Shown here piece by piece: positions 51,794-60,827 of a stretch of 63,507 nt of DNA. The notes beneath the pieces are model-generated. The model made no database searches, was not told where the DNA came from, and saw nothing but the letters and a program-made list of their open reading frames with translations. The stretch covers positions 1 through 63,507 of the forward strand of contig JAGKWW010000031.1 in the NCBI GenBank assembly GCA_021151665.1. Reading direction: 5' to 3'. The stretch is from Flavobacteriaceae bacterium. GTDB lineage: Bacteria; Bacteroidota; Bacteroidia; Flavobacteriales; Flavobacteriaceae. The position numbers were made by a program, and so were the translations under genes. The number at the start of each line of letters is the position of its first letter. Position 1 is the stretch's first letter.

Positions 51794-52204
51794 TTAGGGA
51801 TGTTCAGGATAAAGCTGGTGAAACGTTATCTTTTCCGCGCCTATATCTTTGCGCAATTTTTCAAACGCTTTTTCCGGATGCGGGCCCGATACCTTAGCCT
51901 CCGCGGTAGTGATGTCAACGATGTAATAGTTGGTGACCGCCAAATTGATTTTGCCGTTTTCTGCAGGATGCTGTTTCGCAATTATAAAGTCGTCATTATG
52001 GCCAACCGCAAAAATATACGGTTCTATAAGCGTGCTCCAGCTTCGGGCATTATCCAGCTCCTCGCACAAGGAGCGGTTCTGTTCAAGGTCTATCCACAAC
52101 GTACTGTATTTGCCACTGACGGGGTCAGAGCTACTGTCCCACATAAAACAGCCAACACTTATGATTGCTGTGAAAGTCAGTAATAACAAAGGTTTAGTTT
52201 TCAT
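51794..52204 (-). CDS. Small lipoprotein, possibly DUF3997-like
   Basis: A 136-residue protein with a lipobox (ISVGC) after a hydrophobic signal stretch. The mature part has AVGHNDDFIIAKQHP and TNYYIVDI, which resemble the DUF3997 pattern, but I am not certain of the family. Its ATG lies just after the icd terminator hairpin (52219-52240), so its promoter is cramped into or above that structure. Confidence 0.55.
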   Translation of the reverse strand: MKTKPLLLLTFTAIISVGCFMWDSSSDPVSGKYSTLWIDLEQNRSLCEELDNARSWSTLIEPYIFAVGHNDDFIIAKQHPAENGKINLAVTNYYIVDITTAEAKVSGPHPEKAFEKLRKDIGAEKITFHQLYPEHP

Positions 52205-52218
52205 TAAGGCAAAATAAA

Positions 52219-52240
52219 AGGCCGCCCTTTACGGCGGCCT
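52219..52240 (-). terminator. Terminator after icd
   Basis: Perfect 8-bp stem AGGCCGCC / GGCGGCCT, loop CTTTAC, followed on the minus strand by a TTTTATTTT stretch. Confidence 0.8.
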
Positions 52241-52246
52241 GATTTA

Positions 52247-54469
52247 TTATGATAAACTATCTAATATCGTATTAAGCGTTTCGCTTGGCCTCATCGCCTT
52301 ATCTGTCATCCCGAAGTCAGGGTTGTAGTAGCCGCCGATTTCCTGTGGTTTGCCTTGGGCGCCGATAAGCTCACCATTGATTTTGCCTTCGCTTTCGGTA
52401 AGCGCCTTTGCAACCGGCTCAAATTTAGCTTTTAGATCGGCATCTTTATCCTGATATGCAAGCGCCTGTGCCCAATAAAGCGCCAGGTAGAAATGCGATC
52501 CGCGGTTATCGATCTCACCCACTTTACGTGCAGGCGATTTATCGTTTTCAAGGAATTTTTCATTCGCCTGATCCAGTGTTTCGCTTAGCACCAACGCTTT
52601 CTGGTTGCCCATGGTCTGGCCAAGGTGCTCCAATGATACGCCCAACGCAAGGAACTCACCCAATGAATCCCAACGCAGGTAACCTTCCTCAAGGAACTGC
52701 TGAACGTGCTTAGGAGCAGAGCCTCCGGCACCGGTTTCAAACAATCCGCCGCCGTTCATTAGTGGAACGATAGAGAGCATTTTAGCCGATGTGCCAAGTT
52801 CCAGTATGGGGAAGAGGTCGGTTAAGTAATCACGAAGTACGTTGCCCGTAACTGATATGGTGTCTTTACCTTCACGGATGCGGCCTAGTGTAAACTGCGT
52901 TGCGTCAACAGGGTTCATGATCCTGATGTCAAGCCCGTTAGTGTCGTAGTCTTTCAGGTAGGTTTTTACTTTTTCGATAATCTGTACATCATGGGCGCGC
53001 TGCTCATCGAGCCAGAAGATGGCAGGGGTAGCGCTAAGCCTTGCGCGGTTCACCGCCAGCTTTACCCAGTCACGGATAGGCGCGTCTTTGGTCTGGCACA
53101 TCCTGAAGATGTCGCCGGCCTCAACTGCCTGTTCCATATATACTGTTCCGTTGTTGTTGTCAACCACACGGATAATCCCGTCGCCGGTAGCCTGGAAAGT
53201 CTTGTCATGCGATCCGTATTCCTCTGCTTTTTGTGCCATAAGGCCTACGTTGGGCACACTGCCCATAGTAGCAGGGTTAAATGCACCATTTTTCTTGCAA
53301 TCATCAATGGTCGCAACATACACTCCAGCATAGCACCTGTCCGGTATTACCGCCACGGTGTCCTGCTGTTTTCCTTCCGCATTCCACATTTGCCCCGAGG
53401 TGCGTATCATCGCAGGCATAGAGGCATCTACAATAACATCGCTCGGTACATGCAGGTTGGTAATGCCTGCCTCGCTGTTTACCATAGCAATGGCAGGGCC
53501 CGATTTATAAACCGCTTCAAGTGCGGCCTTCACTTCGGCTTCCTGAGGACTGCCTGCAATTTTGGCATAAACATCGCCAAGTCCATTGCGGGTATCAACG
53601 CCGAGTTCAGCAAAGAGGGAAGCATATTTTTCAAAAACATCTTTAAAGAAAACTTCTACGATCGCACCGAATATGATAGGGTCGCTCACCTTCATCATCG
53701 TCGCTTTCATGTGCAGGGAGAACAGCGTGCCTTCAGCTTTAGCATCGGCAATAGCTTTGGCAGCAAATTCCTTAAGTTTTTTAAGGCTCATGGCCGAACT
53801 GTCTATGATCTCGCCGGCCTTTAGTGGCGTACTTGCCTTTAGCACCGAAGATGTTCCGTCTTTGCCAACGAATTCAATCTTCACATCCGTAGCTTCTTTT
53901 ACGGTAACCGATTTCTCGCTTCCGTAAAAATCCCCGTCTGTCATGCTGGCTACATGGGTCTTAGAATCAGGGCTCCAGGCACCCATTGAGTGTGGATGAG
54001 CTTTTGCATAATTTTTTACAGCCCTTGGCGCGCGGCGGTCGGAGTTGCCTTCGCGAAGCACAGGGTTTACTGCAGATCCTAAAACTTTGCCGTAGCGCGC
54101 TTTTATTTGCTTTTCTTCGTCGTTAGACGGATTTTCAGGATAGTCCGGAATTTTATAGCCCTGCTCCTGCAGCTCTTTAATAGCAGCTTTGAGCTGTGGT
54201 ACAGAGGCAGAGATGTTGGGTAGTTTTATTATGTTAGCTTCCGGAGTGTTAGCCAGCTGGCCAAGTTCGGTAAGCGCATCTCCCACTTTTTGGTTCTCAG
54301 TAAGATTTTCGGGGAAGTTGGCAAGGATTCGTCCTGCCAGGGAAATATTTCGGGTTTCCAGCTGAATTCCTGCCGGTGCTGCAAACGCTTTTACGATAGG
54401 AAGGAAAGAATGGGTGGCCAGCATTGGCGCTTCGTCGGTTATAGTGTAAATGATCTTTGATGTAGACAT
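52247..54469 (-). CDS. icd: Monomeric NADP-dependent isocitrate dehydrogenase
   Basis: A 740-residue IDH of the large monomeric class, which oxidises isocitrate to 2-oxoglutarate with NADP+. Start chosen at MSTSKIIYTITDEAPM; an upstream in-frame ATG adds nine residues that do not fit. Signatures are IIYTITDEAPMLATHSF, SDRRAPRAVKNYAKAHPHSM and CYAGVYVATIDDCKKNGAF, and the active region VNRARLSATPAIFWLDEQRAHD. Length fits the class (about 740), not the 410-residue dimeric form. A terminator follows. Confidence 0.95.
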   Translation of the reverse strand: MSTSKIIYTITDEAPMLATHSFLPIVKAFAAPAGIQLETRNISLAGRILANFPENLTENQKVGDALTELGQLANTPEANIIKLPNISASVPQLKAAIKELQEQGYKIPDYPENPSNDEEKQIKARYGKVLGSAVNPVLREGNSDRRAPRAVKNYAKAHPHSMGAWSPDSKTHVASMTDGDFYGSEKSVTVKEATDVKIEFVGKDGTSSVLKASTPLKAGEIIDSSAMSLKKLKEFAAKAIADAKAEGTLFSLHMKATMMKVSDPIIFGAIVEVFFKDVFEKYASLFAELGVDTRNGLGDVYAKIAGSPQEAEVKAALEAVYKSGPAIAMVNSEAGITNLHVPSDVIVDASMPAMIRTSGQMWNAEGKQQDTVAVIPDRCYAGVYVATIDDCKKNGAFNPATMGSVPNVGLMAQKAEEYGSHDKTFQATGDGIIRVVDNNNGTVYMEQAVEAGDIFRMCQTKDAPIRDWVKLAVNRARLSATPAIFWLDEQRAHDVQIIEKVKTYLKDYDTNGLDIRIMNPVDATQFTLGRIREGKDTISVTGNVLRDYLTDLFPILELGTSAKMLSIVPLMNGGGLFETGAGGSAPKHVQQFLEEGYLRWDSLGEFLALGVSLEHLGQTMGNQKALVLSETLDQANEKFLENDKSPARKVGEIDNRGSHFYLALYWAQALAYQDKDADLKAKFEPVAKALTESEGKINGELIGAQGKPQEIGGYYNPDFGMTDKAMRPSETLNTILDSLS

Positions 54470-54603
54470 TTTACAGAAGATTTTACGTCCTTCCACACCC
54501 GTGCACCGAGCCGGAAGGGCTGATTATTAATAAGTTTGAATTTGTTTGTTGTTTTGCCTGCAGGAGCATTATAAGGGCAGCGCCCAAATACCGGGAAGGC
54601 TGA

Positions 54604-54611
54604 CAAATATA
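54604..54611 (-). promoter_or_regulatory. -7 element for icd (weak)
   Basis: TATATTTG on the minus strand, an exact TAnnTTTG match, about 135 bases before the icd ATG, without a well-spaced -33 TTG. The 291 bases between icd and rplS contain this, a CCTTCC/GGAAGG arm pair near the ATG (54489-54518) and the rplS terminator. Confidence 0.35.
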
Positions 54612-54710
54612 GAAAATTCCTGCCGAAAAGAGGCTTTACAATTTGGCAAAAAAACGTTGTAGTTATTTCGTTGTATTCAAAAAATCAAGCACATTGATAA
54701 ACTATTGGTA

Positions 54711-54741
54711 TAAAAAAAATCCCGGCGAAAAGGCCGGGATT
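54711..54741 (-). terminator. Terminator after rplS
   Basis: Perfect 9-bp stem AATCCCGGC / GCCGGGATT, loop GAAAAG, followed on the minus strand by TTTTTT. Confidence 0.88.
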
Positions 54742-54760
54742 ATATCTGGTACAGACAGGA

Positions 54761-55111
54761 TTATTTCCTTCTTTCTTTGATCTTCGCTTTTTTACCGGTA
54801 AGATCGCGGAAGTAGAAGATACGTGCCCTACGCACTTTACCTCTCTGGTTAACTTCTATTTTCTGAAGCGCAGGCATGTTTAGCGGGAAAATACGCTCAA
54901 CACCTACCGAGCCAGACATTTTACGGATAGTGAAGGTTTGTGTGATGCCTGCACCCCTTTTCTGGATTACAACACCCTTAAAGAACTGAGTCCTTGTTTT
55001 TTCACCTTCTTTGATCTCGTAGTACACTGTAATAGTGTCTCCTGAATTGAACTCAGGGAAATCTTTTTTTGCAACGAATTCGTCCTGAACGAATTTTAAT
55101 AAATCAGACAT
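54761..55111 (-). CDS. rplS: 50S ribosomal protein L19
   Basis: A 116-residue L19 at the 30S-50S interface. Family phrases are DTITVYYEIKEGEKTRTQFFKGVVIQKRGAG, RKMSGSVGVERIFPLNMP and the basic end KVRRARIFYFRDLTGKKAKIKER. It follows trmD in the usual trmD-rplS order, but here with a 218-base gap holding a 13-base tandem repeat. Confidence 0.97.
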   Translation of the reverse strand: MSDLLKFVQDEFVAKKDFPEFNSGDTITVYYEIKEGEKTRTQFFKGVVIQKRGAGITQTFTIRKMSGSVGVERIFPLNMPALQKIEVNQRGKVRRARIFYFRDLTGKKAKIKERRK

Positions 55112-55240
55112 GATTTTATTATTTAAAAGTTTGAATCAAAGCAACATACACGATTTTCGCCAGAGGTTGGTCCGAATGAGGGTGCAAAGATAATTAAAAA
55201 TCTGAAAAAGCAAATTTTTTTGAGCCGAAAGTCCAAGTCG

Positions 55241-55266
55241 GAGGTCAGAAGTCGAGGTCAGAAGTC
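55241..55266. repeat. 13-base tandem duplication GAGGTCAGAAGTC
   Basis: GAGGTCAGAAGTC occurs twice without a gap (55241-55253 and 55254-55266), flanked by partial copies (GAAAGTCCAAGTCG before, CG after). A second word set, GGCT/AGCT, continues to the trmD stop (55297-55331). The rest of the 55112-55329 gap is A/T-rich with no gene. Confidence 0.75.
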
Positions 55267-55329
55267 CGATGTACTGGGTATTTGCTCTTACCTAGTGGCT
55301 TTTGGCTAATAGCTCTTGTCTACTATCGG

Positions 55330-56004
55330 CTATTCCAGCAAATCCGGCCGGCGGTTCTTTGTGTGTTCCAGTGCCATGTCTTCACGCCACTTGTCAATAT
55401 TCGCTCCGTGTCCGCTTAGCAATATGTCCGGAACTTTCCATCCTTTATATTCTGCGGGTCGCGTATAAATAGGAGGGGAGAGCAGGTTGTCCTGGAAGCT
55501 GTCGGTAAGCGCCGAAGTTTCGTTGCTCAATACTCCGGGTATAAGGCGTATGATGGAATCCGCCAGTACCGCTGCCGCGAGTTCGCCACCACTCAGTACA
55601 TAATCTCCTATTGAAATTTCCTTAGTGATAAAATGATCGCGGACCCTTTGGTCTACACCCTTATAATGCCCGCAGAGGATAATAAGGTTACCCAATAGCG
55701 ACATCCGGTTAGCCAATCCCTGGCTCAGCGTTTCGCCGTCGGGCGTCATATAGATCACCTCATCATAGTCGCGCTCACTTTTGAGCTTAGAAATACATGC
55801 ATCTATCGGTTCTATCATCATCACCATACCGGCGCCTCCGCCAAACTGGTAATCATCTACATTCTTATGTTTGTTGGTGCTGTAATCGCGCAGGTTGTGC
55901 ACGTGCACTTCCACAAGCCCTTTGTCTATGGCGCGCTTTAGTATCGAAGCCTCAAACGGGCTCCGCAACAACTCCGGTAAAACAGTAATTATATCGATGC
56001 GCAT
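55330..56004 (-). CDS. trmD: tRNA (guanine37-N1) methyltransferase TrmD
   Basis: A 224-residue knotted SPOUT methyltransferase that makes m1G37 in tRNAs, preventing frameshifts. Signatures are IDIITVLPELL, YQFGGGAGMVM, DYVLSGGELAAAVL and the end SGHGANIDKWREDM. Length is normal. It is followed downstream by rplS across a repeat-bearing gap and preceded by pheT's 3' side, an order that departs from the common rpsP-rimM-trmD-rplS operon. Confidence 0.96.
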   Translation of the reverse strand: MRIDIITVLPELLRSPFEASILKRAIDKGLVEVHVHNLRDYSTNKHKNVDDYQFGGGAGMVMMIEPIDACISKLKSERDYDEVIYMTPDGETLSQGLANRMSLLGNLIILCGHYKGVDQRVRDHFITKEISIGDYVLSGGELAAAVLADSIIRLIPGVLSNETSALTDSFQDNLLSPPIYTRPAEYKGWKVPDILLSGHGANIDKWREDMALEHTKNRRPDLLE

Positions 56005-56007
56005 TCT

Positions 56008-56054
56008 CTAAGATTCTAAGTGACTAAGCTGCTAAGTGCCTAAGATTACCTAAG
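56008..56054. repeat. Period-8 CTAAG tandem array
   Basis: CTAAG occurs at 56008, 56016, 56024, 56032 and 56040, exactly 8 bases apart, and again at 56050. It fills the gap between trmD and pheT and runs over the pheT stop into its last codon. Confidence 0.75.
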
Positions 56055-58469
56055 TTGTGCCCCAACTTCTTTCTCAAGGTTCTGGCGTATCTTGCCCATG
56101 ATCTTATCGATCTGTTCATCGGTAAGCGTCTTCGAGCTATCCTGGAGCGTAAAGCTTACAGCATACGATTTCTTGCCTTCCGGAAGGTTTGCGCCGTCAT
56201 ACACATCAAACAGGCTTACTTCTTTGAGCAGTGATTTTTCGCTTTGCCTTGCCACGTTATAAATACTTCCAAAAGCCACATTGGTATCTACCAGCAACGC
56301 AAGGTCACGACGCACCTCAGGGAATTTAGAGATTTCGGTAAACTTGATTTTACCCGTAACCAGTTTTAGCACGGCATCCCAGTTGAAGTCGGCAAAAAAT
56401 ACTTCCTGTTTGATGTCGAAATGCTTTGCAACCGATTTCTTTATAACACCTATTTCTGCAAGTACCTCATTACCTACAGTGTAAGCCATTCCTTCAGCAT
56501 AAAGGTCGCTTTCTAAAGGCTGTGACTGTATTTTATTGATACCCAGCCTGCTGAAGATGATATCTGCAAAACCTTTGAACATAAAGAATCCTGATGGCTT
56601 TTGCGGATACGCCCAGCTTTCAGGAAGGCGGCTGCCGGTGAGTGTAAGGGTAAGGTGCTTCTTCTCGTTATAGCTTCCCGCCACTTTATGGTAGGTCTTG
56701 CCGAATTCGAACAACTTCAGGTCGGCGCGCTTGCGGTTGATATTGAATGATACTGCCTCGAGCGAGCTGAAAAGCATGGACTGGCGCATTGCAGCAAGGT
56801 CATTGCTAAGCGGGTTCAGCATCATTACATTGTGTTCTTCGTTAAGCGTTTGCGTAAGCTTTATATATTCGGGAGAGGTGAGCGAGTTGGCCATCATCTC
56901 GTTGAAGCCCAGTGCTGTAAGCTGCGCGCCGATCACATTCTGCAATTTATGGTCTTCGGTACGCGCAGAGTTAGAGATAGACGCGTTCAGTTTTTGCGTA
57001 AAGCTGATGTTATTGTAGCCGTACACACGAAGTATTTCTTCAATGACATCTATTTCGCGGGTTACATCTACACGGTAAGCCGGGATAACAAGGCCAAGGC
57101 CGGCATCGCTCATGGTGCTGATCTTGATATCAAGCGAAACAAGAATTTTCTTGATCGTTTCCTTAGGGAGTTCTTGCCCTATGGTACGTGTTACATTATT
57201 GAAATTTAATAGTACTGAGTGATCCTCAATCTTTTTAGGGTAGATATCTATAATGTCTGACGTAATCTCGCCACCGGCCGTTTCTTGTATTAAAAGTGCC
57301 GCGCGCTTTAGCGCATATTCAGTAATAGTAGGGTCTATGCCGCGCTCAAAACGGAAAGATGCATCCGTACTAAGGCCATGGCGTTTGGCAGTTTTACGGA
57401 TAGATACCGGATTAAAGTAGGCGCTTTCGAGGAAAATTGTGGCAGTACTTTCGGTAACTCCCGAACTCTTGCCTCCGAATACACCGGCAATACACATAGG
57501 GCCGTTTTCATCGCATATCATGATGTCTTCCTCATGCAGCGTACGCTCAACATCATCGAGTGTGGTAAACTTAGTTCCGGCAGCAACCGTTTTTACAATT
57601 ACTTTGTTGCCTTTTATCTTTGCAGCGTCAAAGGCATGAAGCGGCTGCCCCAGTTCATGCAGTACATAGTTGGTAACGTCTACTACATTATTTTTCGGTG
57701 TAAGCCCAATAGCCTTCAGCCTGTTTTGCAGCCATGCCGGCGAAGGTTTCACGGTAATGCCCGATATAGTAACACCGCAGTACCTTGGCGCCAGCTTATT
57801 GTCTTCAACTTTCACATCGAGTTTCAGCGTACGTTTATCTACGCGGAAGTTACTTACCGATGGCGTGAGCAATTCTGTATGTACGTTTTTCTGGGTAAGC
57901 CCGGCGCGAAGGTCGCGCGCCACGCCCCAATGGCTCATGGCATCGGCGCGGTTGGGGGTAAGCCCGATTTCAAAAACTTCGTCGGTAACAATATTAAATA
58001 CTTTGCTTGCGGGTGTTCCCGGCTGCAGGTCATCGTTTAACACCATGATACCGTCATGGCTTTCGCCAAGGCCGAGCTCATCTTCGGCGCATATCATGCC
58101 ATGGCTGTCTTCGCCGCGTATTTTTCCTTTTTTTATCTGGAACCCGTTGCCCTCTTTATCGTACAACGTAGTACCGATGGTAGCTACAGGGACTTTCTGC
58201 CCGGCTGCCACGTTGGGAGCGCCGCATACTATCTGTACAGGAGCGCCATCGCCAAGATCTACGGTGGTTATCCTGAGCCTGTCGGCATTGGGGTGCTGAA
58301 TGCAGGTAAGCACATGGCCTACAACCACACCTTCCAGCCCGCCTTTGAGCGACTCGAATTTATCTACGCCTTCTACCTCAAGACCAAGGTCGGTAAGCAG
58401 TGCGGCAGTTTCGTCTGATTTCCAGTCTAATTTGATAAATTGTTTCAGCCAGTTATAGGATATACGCAT
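56046..58469 (-). CDS. pheT: Phenylalanine--tRNA ligase beta subunit
   Basis: An 807-residue beta subunit of the (alpha-beta)2 enzyme that charges tRNA-Phe. The N-terminal tRNA-binding OB domain has VGHVLTCIQHPNADRLRITTVDLG; the B3/B4 and B5 domains carry the editing site; the C-terminal FDX-ACB domain (about 700-807) has EISKFPEVRRDLALLVD and VSFTLQDSSKTLTDEQID. Length is normal. The stop codon is inside the period-8 CTAAG repeat. The alpha subunit is not in the window. Confidence 0.96.
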   Translation of the reverse strand: MRISYNWLKQFIKLDWKSDETAALLTDLGLEVEGVDKFESLKGGLEGVVVGHVLTCIQHPNADRLRITTVDLGDGAPVQIVCGAPNVAAGQKVPVATIGTTLYDKEGNGFQIKKGKIRGEDSHGMICAEDELGLGESHDGIMVLNDDLQPGTPASKVFNIVTDEVFEIGLTPNRADAMSHWGVARDLRAGLTQKNVHTELLTPSVSNFRVDKRTLKLDVKVEDNKLAPRYCGVTISGITVKPSPAWLQNRLKAIGLTPKNNVVDVTNYVLHELGQPLHAFDAAKIKGNKVIVKTVAAGTKFTTLDDVERTLHEEDIMICDENGPMCIAGVFGGKSSGVTESTATIFLESAYFNPVSIRKTAKRHGLSTDASFRFERGIDPTITEYALKRAALLIQETAGGEITSDIIDIYPKKIEDHSVLLNFNNVTRTIGQELPKETIKKILVSLDIKISTMSDAGLGLVIPAYRVDVTREIDVIEEILRVYGYNNISFTQKLNASISNSARTEDHKLQNVIGAQLTALGFNEMMANSLTSPEYIKLTQTLNEEHNVMMLNPLSNDLAAMRQSMLFSSLEAVSFNINRKRADLKLFEFGKTYHKVAGSYNEKKHLTLTLTGSRLPESWAYPQKPSGFFMFKGFADIIFSRLGINKIQSQPLESDLYAEGMAYTVGNEVLAEIGVIKKSVAKHFDIKQEVFFADFNWDAVLKLVTGKIKFTEISKFPEVRRDLALLVDTNVAFGSIYNVARQSEKSLLKEVSLFDVYDGANLPEGKKSYAVSFTLQDSSKTLTDEQIDKIMGKIRQNLEKEVGAQLR

Positions 58470-58575
58470 TGAATGGATGTTTTAAAGCATGCAAAGATAA
58501 TAATAACACTACAAAGAAAAAGTTTAAATTGGGTGTATATTCGAGTGAAAATTGGGATCAGGCTCAGTGCATGAA

Positions 58576-58609
58576 AAACAAAAAACGCCCCGCAAATGCG
58601 GAGCGTTTT
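58576..58609 (-). terminator. Terminator after dnaK
   Basis: Stem AAAACGC-C-CCGC / GCGG-A-GCGTTTT with loop AAAT, followed on the minus strand by TTTTTTG, between dnaK (58643) and pheT. Confidence 0.85.
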
Positions 58610-58642
58610 CTATCTTAATACTTTGTACGTAATACTCGGTAC

Positions 58643-60547
58643 TTATTTCACTTCTTCAAAGTCAACGTCCTGAACGTTGTCTCCGCCCTGGCCGCCATCA
58701 CCCTGAGGCTCGGCTTGCTGGGCGCCACCTTGCGCACCACCTTCAGCCTGGGCTTTGTAAAGCTCTTCGCTTGCGGTTTTCCAGGCTTCGTTAAGCTTGT
58801 CAAGAGCTGGCTGTACGGCAGCAACATCTTTGGTTTCGAAAGCTTTTTTAAGCCCTTCAAGCGCGCCTTCGATATTTTCCTTGTTGCCTGCAGAAAGTTT
58901 GTCGCCAAACTCCTTCAGCTGTTGCTCTGTCTGGAAGATCATACCATCTGCCTCATTTAGCTTGTCTGCTTTTTCTTTGGCAGCCTTGTCAGCCTCCGCG
59001 TTTGCCTCGGCCTCCCTGCGCATCCTGTCTATCTCTTCCTGGGTAAGCCCTGACGAAGCCTCGATGCGGATGTCATGTGATTTTCCGGTTCCTTTATCGG
59101 TAGCCGATACTTTAATAATACCGTTGGCATCGATGTCAAACGTTACCTCGATCTGAGGTACGCCCCTCGGTGCAGGCGGAATACCATCTAAGTGGAAGCG
59201 GCCTATCGTTTTGTTATCCTGGGCCATTGGCCTCTCACCCTGAAGTACGTGTATCTCTACAGAAGGCTGGTTGTCGGCAGCGGTAGAGAATACCTGCGAC
59301 TTTTTGGTAGGGATGGTGGTGTTAGACTCGATAAGCTTGGTCATTACGCCGCCCATAGTCTCGATACCCAGTGAAAGCGGGGTAACGTCGAGCAGGAGTA
59401 CGTCTTTCACGTCTCCGGTAAGTACACCACCCTGAATAGCAGCTCCAACAGCTACAACCTCGTCGGGGTTAACACCTTTTGAAGGTTTTTTGCCGAAGAA
59501 TTTCTCCACTTCTTCCTGGATGCGTGGTATACGTGTAGAGCCACCCACAAGAATAACCTCATCAATATCTGATTTAGAAAGCCCTGCATCTTTAAGCGCT
59601 TTCTCGCACGGTATCATAGACCGCCTTACAAGCTCGTCTGCAAGCTGCTCGAATTTAGCACGGGTAAGGCTTTTAACAAGGTGTTTAGGGCCTGTAGCCG
59701 TAGCCGTAATATAAGGAAGATTGATCTCTGTTTGTGTAGAAGACGAAAGCTCGATCTTAGCTTTTTCAGCGGCTTCTTTCAAACGCTGAAGCGCCATTGG
59801 ATCTTTACGTAGGTCTACACCTTCTTCACTGTTAAACTCATTGGCAAGCCAGTCAATGATCACCTGGTCAAAGTCATCACCTCCAAGGTGTGTGTCACCA
59901 TTGGTAGATAATACTTCAAATACACCATCACCCAGTTCGAGGATAGAGATATCAAAAGTACCTCCACCAAGGTCGTAAACGGCTATTTTCTGGTCTTTTC
60001 CTGCTTTATCAAGGCCATAGGCAAGTGCGGCAGCAGTTGGCTCGTTGATAATCCTCCTTACCTTAAGGCCTGCAATTTCACCGGCTTCTTTAGTGGCCTG
60101 GCGCTGCGCATCGTTAAAATAAGCCGGTACGGTAATTACCGCTTCAGTTACTTCCTGTCCGAGGTAATCTTCGGCCGTCTTCTTCATTTTCTGAAGTGTC
60201 ATTGCCGAAAGCTCCTGTGGTGTATACAGGCGCCCGCTGATATCTACGCGTGGGGTATCATTATCACCCTGTACTACTTTATAGGCAACATTGCCGGCTT
60301 CTTTGCTGCTCTCAGAATATTTATTACCCATAAAGCGCTTGATAGAAGCAATTGTATTGGTTGGGTTGGTAACGGCCTGCCTCTTTGCAGGATCGCCCAC
60401 TTTAATTTCGCCACCGTCTACAAAAGCAATTACAGAGGGGGTGGTTCTTTTTCCTTCGGCATTTGCAATAACCACTGGCTCACCGCCTTCCATCACCGCA
60501 ACGCACGAATTTGTTGTTCCTAAGTCGATTCCGATTATTTTACTCAT
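58643..60547 (-). CDS. dnaK: Chaperone DnaK (Hsp70)
   Basis: A 634-residue Hsp70. The ATPase domain starts KIIGIDLGTTNSCVAVMEGG and has VYDLGGGTFDISILELGDG and VDEVILVGGSTRIPRIQ-like text (written here as IDEVILVGGSTRIPRI). The substrate domain has IPTKKSQVFSTAADNQPSV and the linker DVLLLDVTPLSLGIE. The tail is Gly/Gln-rich and ends in the acidic DVDFEEVK. It folds proteins with DnaJ and GrpE, neither adjacent here. Upstream, at about 85-117 bases, lie TGTCA/TGCCA boxes comparable with clpC. Confidence 0.97.
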   Translation of the reverse strand: MSKIIGIDLGTTNSCVAVMEGGEPVVIANAEGKRTTPSVIAFVDGGEIKVGDPAKRQAVTNPTNTIASIKRFMGNKYSESSKEAGNVAYKVVQGDNDTPRVDISGRLYTPQELSAMTLQKMKKTAEDYLGQEVTEAVITVPAYFNDAQRQATKEAGEIAGLKVRRIINEPTAAALAYGLDKAGKDQKIAVYDLGGGTFDISILELGDGVFEVLSTNGDTHLGGDDFDQVIIDWLANEFNSEEGVDLRKDPMALQRLKEAAEKAKIELSSSTQTEINLPYITATATGPKHLVKSLTRAKFEQLADELVRRSMIPCEKALKDAGLSKSDIDEVILVGGSTRIPRIQEEVEKFFGKKPSKGVNPDEVVAVGAAIQGGVLTGDVKDVLLLDVTPLSLGIETMGGVMTKLIESNTTIPTKKSQVFSTAADNQPSVEIHVLQGERPMAQDNKTIGRFHLDGIPPAPRGVPQIEVTFDIDANGIIKVSATDKGTGKSHDIRIEASSGLTQEEIDRMRREAEANAEADKAAKEKADKLNEADGMIFQTEQQLKEFGDKLSAGNKENIEGALEGLKKAFETKDVAAVQPALDKLNEAWKTASEELYKAQAEGGAQGGAQQAEPQGDGGQGGDNVQDVDFEEVK

Positions 60548-60621
60548 TTTTTGTTTTTTTATTTTCCTGACTAATTGATTGTTCGTGTTACGGCTCTATA
60601 CAGACAATCTTTATGCCAACA

Positions 60622-60664
60622 CAAGGTTAGGGGCCAATTGGCAGTGCAATCTGACAAGTTGACA
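60622..60664 (-). promoter_or_regulatory. dnaK upstream boxes and candidate promoter
   Basis: On the plus strand: a perfect palindrome GCCAATTGGC (60633-60642), TGACA at 60652-60656 and TGACA at 60660-60664. On the minus strand a TTG (60648-60650) is followed after 17 bases by TAACCTTG (60622-60629), one base off TAnnTTTG. The boxes overlap this promoter. Parallel boxes precede clpC. Confidence 0.45.
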
Positions 60665-60711
60665 TTCTTAAGAAACATTAAGTTATTCTTTAACATTTTA
60701 TTAACGATTAG

Positions 60712-60744
60712 TTGTATGTTTATTAACATATATTTTTATTTTTG
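60712..60744 (+). promoter_or_regulatory. Promoter of the second histidine kinase gene
   Basis: TTG (60712-60714), 22 bases, TATTTTTG (60737-60744), exact -7 match with spacing at the long end. Predicted start about 60750, 78 bases before the ATG. Confidence 0.5.
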
Positions 60745-60827
60745 CATGCACCTCCCCAAATTAACTACTATGCGAATACAATTCGTTTCTTCCGCGACGG
60801 GAGATAACTAACGCATTATAATTATAT

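Noticed and set aside
58470..58642. T-box leader upstream of pheT
   Set aside because: The stretch holds the dnaK terminator and A-rich sequence; no T-box sequence or antiterminator is recognised.
60548..60827. CIRCE element upstream of dnaK
   Set aside because: No TTAGCACTC...GAGTGCTAA inverted repeat is present in this gap, nor upstream of clpC.
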